A stretch of DNA of 9,491 nt from an uncultured Clostridia bacterium (GTDB lineage: Bacteria; Bacillota; Clostridia; Peptostreptococcales; Acidaminobacteraceae), in contig CALFKA010000012.1 of the NCBI GenBank assembly GCA_937880545.1, forward strand, positions 1 through 9,491. The letters run 5' to 3'. Of the stretch, positions 6,603-9,491 are shown one piece after another (the first letter of the stretch is position 1; every line of letters begins with the position of its first letter). The notes beneath the pieces are model-generated. The model saw only the letters and a list, made by a program, of their open reading frames with translations. It was not told the origin of the DNA and did not search any database. A program made the translations under genes and the position numbers.

Positions 6603-6615
6603 GATTGCATTCTAT
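6596..6615. promoter_or_regulatory. Perfect dyad over the greA -10 box and start site
   Basis: ATAGAATG (6596-6603) and CATTCTAT (6608-6615) are exact reverse complements separated by ATTG. The left arm contains the whole -10 hexamer and the right arm covers the predicted start. This geometry suits a repressor operator, though a small 5' mRNA hairpin element or chance are alternatives. Confidence 0.5.
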
Positions 6616-6635
6616 AGGAGAGGGACGGAATCAAT

Positions 6636-7121
6636 ATGGATAACAAAGGAATTATTCTGACGCGTTCGGGACTGGAAAAAGCAGAGCGAGAGCTCGAGTT
6701 CCTGCGCGTCGTTAAAAAGAAAGAGATAGCAGAGCGCATAAAAGAGGCGAGACTCTACGGAGATCTCTCGGAAAACGCTGAGTACGATGAAGCGAAGAAT
6801 GCGCAGGCAGAAAACGAGTTTCAAATTGAGAAGCTTGAAAATATCATTAAGTTTGCGACCATCGTCGATGAAGATGACATTCCCGATGATACGGTTTATA
6901 TAGGAACGCGAGTCGTCGTACAGGATGAATCAACGGATGAGAATTTGACATTTGAAGTTGTCGGCGCTCTTGAAGCCGATCCCTTCAAATTGAAAGTATC
7001 CAATGCTTCTCCGCTCGGAGCTGGCCTCATCGGTCGTGCCGTCGGGGATGTGGCGGAAATTGAGACGCCTGCAGGAAAAGTCCGTTACAGGATTATGGAG
7101 ATTGCCAGAAAGGGGCAGTAA
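6636..7121 (+). CDS. greA: Transcription elongation factor GreA
   Basis: GreA enters the RNA polymerase secondary channel and stimulates cleavage of backtracked transcripts. The 161 residues match the family. The N-terminal coiled coil (about 1-75) carries the acidic tip YGDLSENAEY, with Asp43 and Glu46 as the Mg-coordinating pair. The C-terminal FKBP-like globular domain follows a charged linker, with the typical SPLGAGLIGRAVGD near 124-137. The start is supported by a purine-rich AGGAGAGGG at 6616-6624, whose last base is 11 nt upstream, a rather long spacing. The gene has its own promoter and a dyad over the -10 box, and the lysS ATG follows its stop without a gap. Nothing is missing or truncated. 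Confidence 0.96.
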   Translation: MDNKGIILTRSGLEKAERELEFLRVVKKKEIAERIKEARLYGDLSENAEYDEAKNAQAENEFQIEKLENIIKFATIVDEDDIPDDTVYIGTRVVVQDESTDENLTFEVVGALEADPFKLKVSNASPLGAGLIGRAVGDVAEIETPAGKVRYRIMEIARKGQ

Positions 7122-8588
7122 ATGACACAAGAGGTGACCGATCTCAGACAGATCCGCATTGACAAGCTCAACGAATTGATGGCAGCAGGAAAGAATCCCT
7201 ACGTCATCGATAAGTACCCCAGAGACTCCTTTGCGAAAGATATCGTAGAGAAGTTTGAAGAATTCGAGGGCAAACAGGTGGCCATTGCCGGTCGCCTGAT
7301 GTTAAAGCGCAACATGGGCAAGACGTCTTTTATCAACGTCATGGATTCCACAGGGGATATCCAGGTCTACGTGCGCAAGGATCAGATCGGAGAAGAGCCT
7401 TTTGCTGACTTTCTGACATTTGATCGTGGAGACATCATAGGTGTCACGGGCACCGTCTTCCTGACACAAAAAGGAGAGCGCTCCATCAAAGCGAGCGAAG
7501 TGGTGCTCTTGGCAAAGTGTCTGCAGACACTCCCCGAAAAATATCATGGACTGAAAGACACAGATCTTCGCTATCGACAGCGCTATGTCGACTTGATCGT
7601 CAACAGCGAGATCAAAGAAGTCTTCTTTAAGAGAAATGTGATATTGCGTGGAATCCGTCGCTTCATGGATGACCTGGGATATCTTGAAGTAGAAACTCCG
7701 ATTCTTCAGACAGTCGCCGGCGGTGCGGCCGCTCGCCCGTTTCTGACTCATCATAATACGTTGGATCTCGATATGCAGCTGCGCATCGCTAACGAATTGT
7801 TCCTGAAACGTCTGATCGTGGGTGGGTTTGACAAAGTGTATGAGATGGGCAAGATGTTCCGCAATGAAGGGATATCGATTAAGCACAATCCAGAATACAC
7901 AATGATCGAACTCTATGCTGCACATAATAATTATGAAGATATGATGGAGCTTCTGGAGACGCTCGTGGAATCACTGGCTCTGGAACTCTATGGTACGACC
8001 AAGGTGACATACCGTGATCAGGCGATCGATGTGAAGGTTCCTTGGAGACGTATCTCCATGAACGATTTGGTCATTGAAAAAACGGGTGTTGACTTCTTCG
8101 GCTTTGAGAGCTTGGATGAAGCCCGAGCGATGGCGAAAAGCTTGGATCTTGCGGTAGAGCCCTTCATGACAGAAGGCCACTTGGTCAACCTGGCTTTTGA
8201 GGAATTCTGTGAAGAAGATCTTATTCAGCCGACATTCGTACTTTACCATCCTGTTGAAATCTCTCCTCTGGCAAAGAAGAATCCCGATGATCCGCGCATT
8301 ACCAATCGCTTTGAAGCATTTATCAATGGATGGGAGATTGCCAATGCCTTTAGTGAGCTAAATGATCCCATCGATCAGCGAGAACGCTTCCAGGCGCAGG
8401 TAGAGATGAAAGAGCAGGGCGATGAGGAGACACATCCAATGGATGAAGACTTCCTCACAGCTATTGAAGTCGGCATGCCACCAACGGGGGGCATGGGGAT
8501 AGGGGTGGACCGACTGGTCATGCTACTCACCGACTCACCCTCCATTCGCGACGTCATCTTCTTCCCGACCATGAAGCCGCTCGAATAA
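7122..8588 (+). CDS. lysS: Lysyl-tRNA synthetase, class II
   Basis: This enzyme charges tRNA-Lys with lysine using ATP in the cytoplasm. Its 488 residues are close to typical bacterial LysS. An N-terminal OB-fold anticodon-binding domain spans roughly 53-133 (VAIAGRLM to ASEVVLL). The class II catalytic core contains motif 1 (GYLEVETPIL, 186-195), motif 2 (FRNEGISIKHNPEYTMIE, 246-263) and motif 3 (GMGIGVDRLVM, 457-467). GGAAARPF (200-207) and NGWEIANAFSELNDP (402-416) are lysine-site segments of the family. AAAGGGG at 7109-7115 lies 6 nt before the ATG, which directly follows the greA stop. The gene is the last of its operon, ahead of a strong terminator. I see no truncation or unusual residue. 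Confidence 0.97.
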   Translation: MTQEVTDLRQIRIDKLNELMAAGKNPYVIDKYPRDSFAKDIVEKFEEFEGKQVAIAGRLMLKRNMGKTSFINVMDSTGDIQVYVRKDQIGEEPFADFLTFDRGDIIGVTGTVFLTQKGERSIKASEVVLLAKCLQTLPEKYHGLKDTDLRYRQRYVDLIVNSEIKEVFFKRNVILRGIRRFMDDLGYLEVETPILQTVAGGAAARPFLTHHNTLDLDMQLRIANELFLKRLIVGGFDKVYEMGKMFRNEGISIKHNPEYTMIELYAAHNNYEDMMELLETLVESLALELYGTTKVTYRDQAIDVKVPWRRISMNDLVIEKTGVDFFGFESLDEARAMAKSLDLAVEPFMTEGHLVNLAFEEFCEEDLIQPTFVLYHPVEISPLAKKNPDDPRITNRFEAFINGWEIANAFSELNDPIDQRERFQAQVEMKEQGDEETHPMDEDFLTAIEVGMPPTGGMGIGVDRLVMLLTDSPSIRDVIFFPTMKPLE

Positions 8589-8650
8589 CCAATACGAAGG
8601 TAACAAGACTTTTCCGGAACGAACAAAGACATAAGGCAATCTGACAGCTT

Positions 8651-8690
8651 AAGATCCTATCAACTTCCTCTTGATAGGGTCTTTTTGTTT
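8651..8690 (+). terminator. Intrinsic terminator after lysS
   Basis: A 13-bp stem with one G-U pair joins AAGATCCTATCAA (8651-8663) to TTGATAGGGTCTT (8671-8683) around a CTTCCTC loop. It runs into a T-rich tail to 8690. It lies about 60 bp after the lysS stop and closes the greA-lysS operon. Confidence 0.88.
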
Positions 8691-8798
8691 ATAAGGAGAA
8701 AGCCCTTTAAAGGCAAAAGCCAAGAGCGAGAAGTCTCTTGATGAATATCGTATAATTTTGATTTTACACATTAAACTATGAAATAATGTCATTTGTTA

Positions 8799-8860
8799 TT
8801 GATTTTTCTGATAATAGTCAAATATGATATTGTTAATTAATGCTTGCATATGCCTATAAT
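8799..8860 (+). promoter_or_regulatory. Probable promoter region for the lipoprotein gene
   Basis: Two overlapping candidates are seen: TTGATT (8799-8804) with an 18-bp spacer to TATGAT (8823-8828), and TTGTTA (8830-8835) with a 19-bp spacer to a perfect TATAAT (8855-8860). The tract is very AT-rich, so chance matches are easy, and I cannot choose between them. Either would give a leader of about 150-185 nt. Confidence 0.4.
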
Positions 8861-9009
8861 CTCCGTTAGAATATGTTTTATAAAAAGCGAAAAACTCGCA
8901 GAAAGGAGCTGGGATAAAGACGTCAACATAAGCTTTATCGCTTTGATCATTTCGCAAGGTTTTCAGACGCTCATGCTTCTGAAAGAATCGGACGAATTGA
9001 ATATTTTAG

Positions 9010-9015
9010 AGGAGG
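9010..9015 (+). promoter_or_regulatory. Ribosome binding site deciding a TTG start
   Basis: A full AGGAGG at 9010-9015 sits 5 nt before TTG at 9021. The in-frame ATG at 8973 has no comparable site and would put an acidic stretch before the signal peptide. Confidence 0.75.
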
Positions 9016-9020
9016 AAGTT

Positions 9021-9491
9021 TTGAAGAAGGTTATTATTCTACTTATCGCACTTCTAGTGGTCTTCAGTATGGTAGCCTGCGATGCAAACGGTGCGGCAAA
9101 GCCGGGAGGAGCCAGCAATCTGAAACTGGAAGACATCAATGAGTTTCTGAATACTAGCGCCGGTCTTGGGCCGGGATCCATCGGAAATGTCGTACAGATC
9201 ATTCCCCACGCACACATCGACGGCCCAAAAAACGAAACCGATTTCTATGCGTTTGTCAACTTTAAGTACAAAGCTCGAGATTATATCAAATACCAGGTAT
9301 CCTTCCTGTCGTGCACCTGCCGTCCTGCCAATTCCAACTACTGGCAGACGATGTACATCGAACTGTCTCTACCCACAAGTAAGAATTCCGATGAAGCGGT
9401 CATTCGTTTCATTTCCTTTGACTCTGATCCTTCGGAAATCTACACAGTAGGCTTCTGGGGTGACAGCAGTCCCACACCTGCCGGATTTACG
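9021..9491 (+). CDS. Putative secreted lipoprotein, unrecognised family (3' end outside window)
   Basis: The frame is open from the TTG at 9021 to the window edge, giving 157 visible residues with no stop. The N-terminus is a classic lipoprotein signal peptide: Lys2-Lys3, a hydrophobic core over 4-18, and a lipobox MVAC with Cys20 as the lipidation site. The protein is therefore probably anchored on the outer face of the membrane. A small Gly/Ala/Lys linker follows, then a mixed, likely beta-rich domain. Its most striking segment is YQVSFLSCTCRPANSNYW (about 91-108), with a Cys-x-Cys pair, and FWGDSSPTPAG lies near the edge. I do not recognise the family with confidence. I have a vague memory of similar proteins ending in an FMN-binding-type region in anaerobes, which cannot be tested here. 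The TTG start is chosen for its AGGAGG site and for the signal peptide. It follows a terminator and a long intergenic region, so it is a separate transcription unit. Confidence 0.75.
   Translation, partial: MKKVIILLIALLVVFSMVACDANGAAKPGGASNLKLEDINEFLNTSAGLGPGSIGNVVQIIPHAHIDGPKNETDFYAFVNFKYKARDYIKYQVSFLSCTCRPANSNYWQTMYIELSLPTSKNSDEAVIRFISFDSDPSEIYTVGFWGDSSPTPAGFT

Larger units (their letters stand above)
8691..9020. other. AT-rich intergenic region before the lipoprotein gene
   Basis: About 330 bp hold no gene I can support. Visible elements are a small hairpin (CAAGAG 8721-8726 with CTCTTG 8735-8740), an AT-rich tract from about 8741 to 8890, and the palindromes TTAATTAA (8833-8840) and GCATATGC (8846-8853). 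There is also an AAAGGAG at 8902-8908 with no usable start after it. The lipoprotein frame remains open upstream through about 8904 and includes an in-frame ATG at 8973. Confidence 0.6.

Noticed and set aside
7302..7925. A 207-codon minus-strand ORF inside lysS
   Set aside because: It is antisense to conserved class II synthetase sequence, with no ribosome binding site and no family features.
8873..8917. A 14-residue Lys/Arg-rich leader peptide (MFYKKRKTRRKELG)
   Set aside because: It has no ribosome binding site upstream, lies in an AT-rich tract where short ORFs arise by chance, and shows no attenuator-like structure after it.
9166..9450. A 94-residue + strand ORF near the right edge
   Set aside because: It is out of frame with the lipoprotein, which has a strong ribosome binding site, signal peptide and lipobox. 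The ORF reads as a low-complexity shadow.
1..9491. Mobile element, CRISPR array, prophage or defence system
   Set aside because: There are no transposase or integrase-like proteins, no regularly spaced repeats, no terminal inverted repeats and no defence-family proteins. All genes are metabolic, housekeeping or a lone lipoprotein.

Overview
The window reads as chromosomal DNA of an anaerobic Gram-positive-lineage bacterium (Bacillota, Clostridia-like). This is inferred from three things: strong AGGAGG-type ribosome binding sites with some GTG and TTG starts, a dus-greA-lysS gene order that is common in Bacillota, and a two-subunit B12-dependent acyl-CoA mutase with its GTPase chaperone. Base composition looks close to balanced in the genes and AT-rich in the last long intergenic region. 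Every gene I can support lies on the + strand. Species cannot be assigned from sequence alone.

Layout: (1) 2-430 is the 3' part of a DUF1638-type gene running in from the left edge. It is followed 38 bp later by metF (5,10-methylenetetrahydrofolate reductase), and the pair ends at a strong intrinsic terminator (1365-1393). (2) An extended -10 promoter with repeated TGTG-type elements precedes a tight three-gene operon: methylmalonyl-CoA mutase catalytic subunit (1560-3233), its B12-binding subunit (3242-3637) and the MeaB/ArgK GTPase (3638-4546). It ends at an intrinsic terminator (4548-4573). (3) A class I aldolase of the DapA superfamily, most like 4-hydroxy-2-oxoglutarate aldolase (4583-5518), starts directly after that terminator's U-tract and abuts a tRNA-dihydrouridine synthase (5519-6481). 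(4) A near-consensus promoter overlapped by a perfect 8-bp-arm dyad drives greA (6636-7121) and lysS (7122-8588), which end at a third intrinsic terminator (8651-8690). (5) About 430 bp without a clear gene leads to a TTG-started lipoprotein (9021 onward) cut by the right edge.

How the genes work together: metF, and possibly the DUF1638 protein, belong to folate/corrinoid one-carbon metabolism. The mutase, B12 subunit and MeaB interconvert methylmalonyl-CoA and succinyl-CoA (propionate/succinate metabolism) and protect or reload the adenosylcobalamin enzyme. The first two blocks therefore share a corrinoid/one-carbon flavour. The aldolase would make or cleave 2-oxo acids feeding pyruvate and glyoxylate. 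The dus, greA and lysS genes are housekeeping (tRNA modification, transcription elongation, tRNA charging).

I see no CRISPR array, transposon, tRNA, rRNA or clear riboswitch, and no convincing new multi-gene system. The points most worth a second look are the operator-like dyad on the greA promoter, the terminator/ribosome-binding-site overlap before the aldolase, the aldolase active-site variants, the DUF1638-metF pairing and the unrecognised cysteine-motif lipoprotein.
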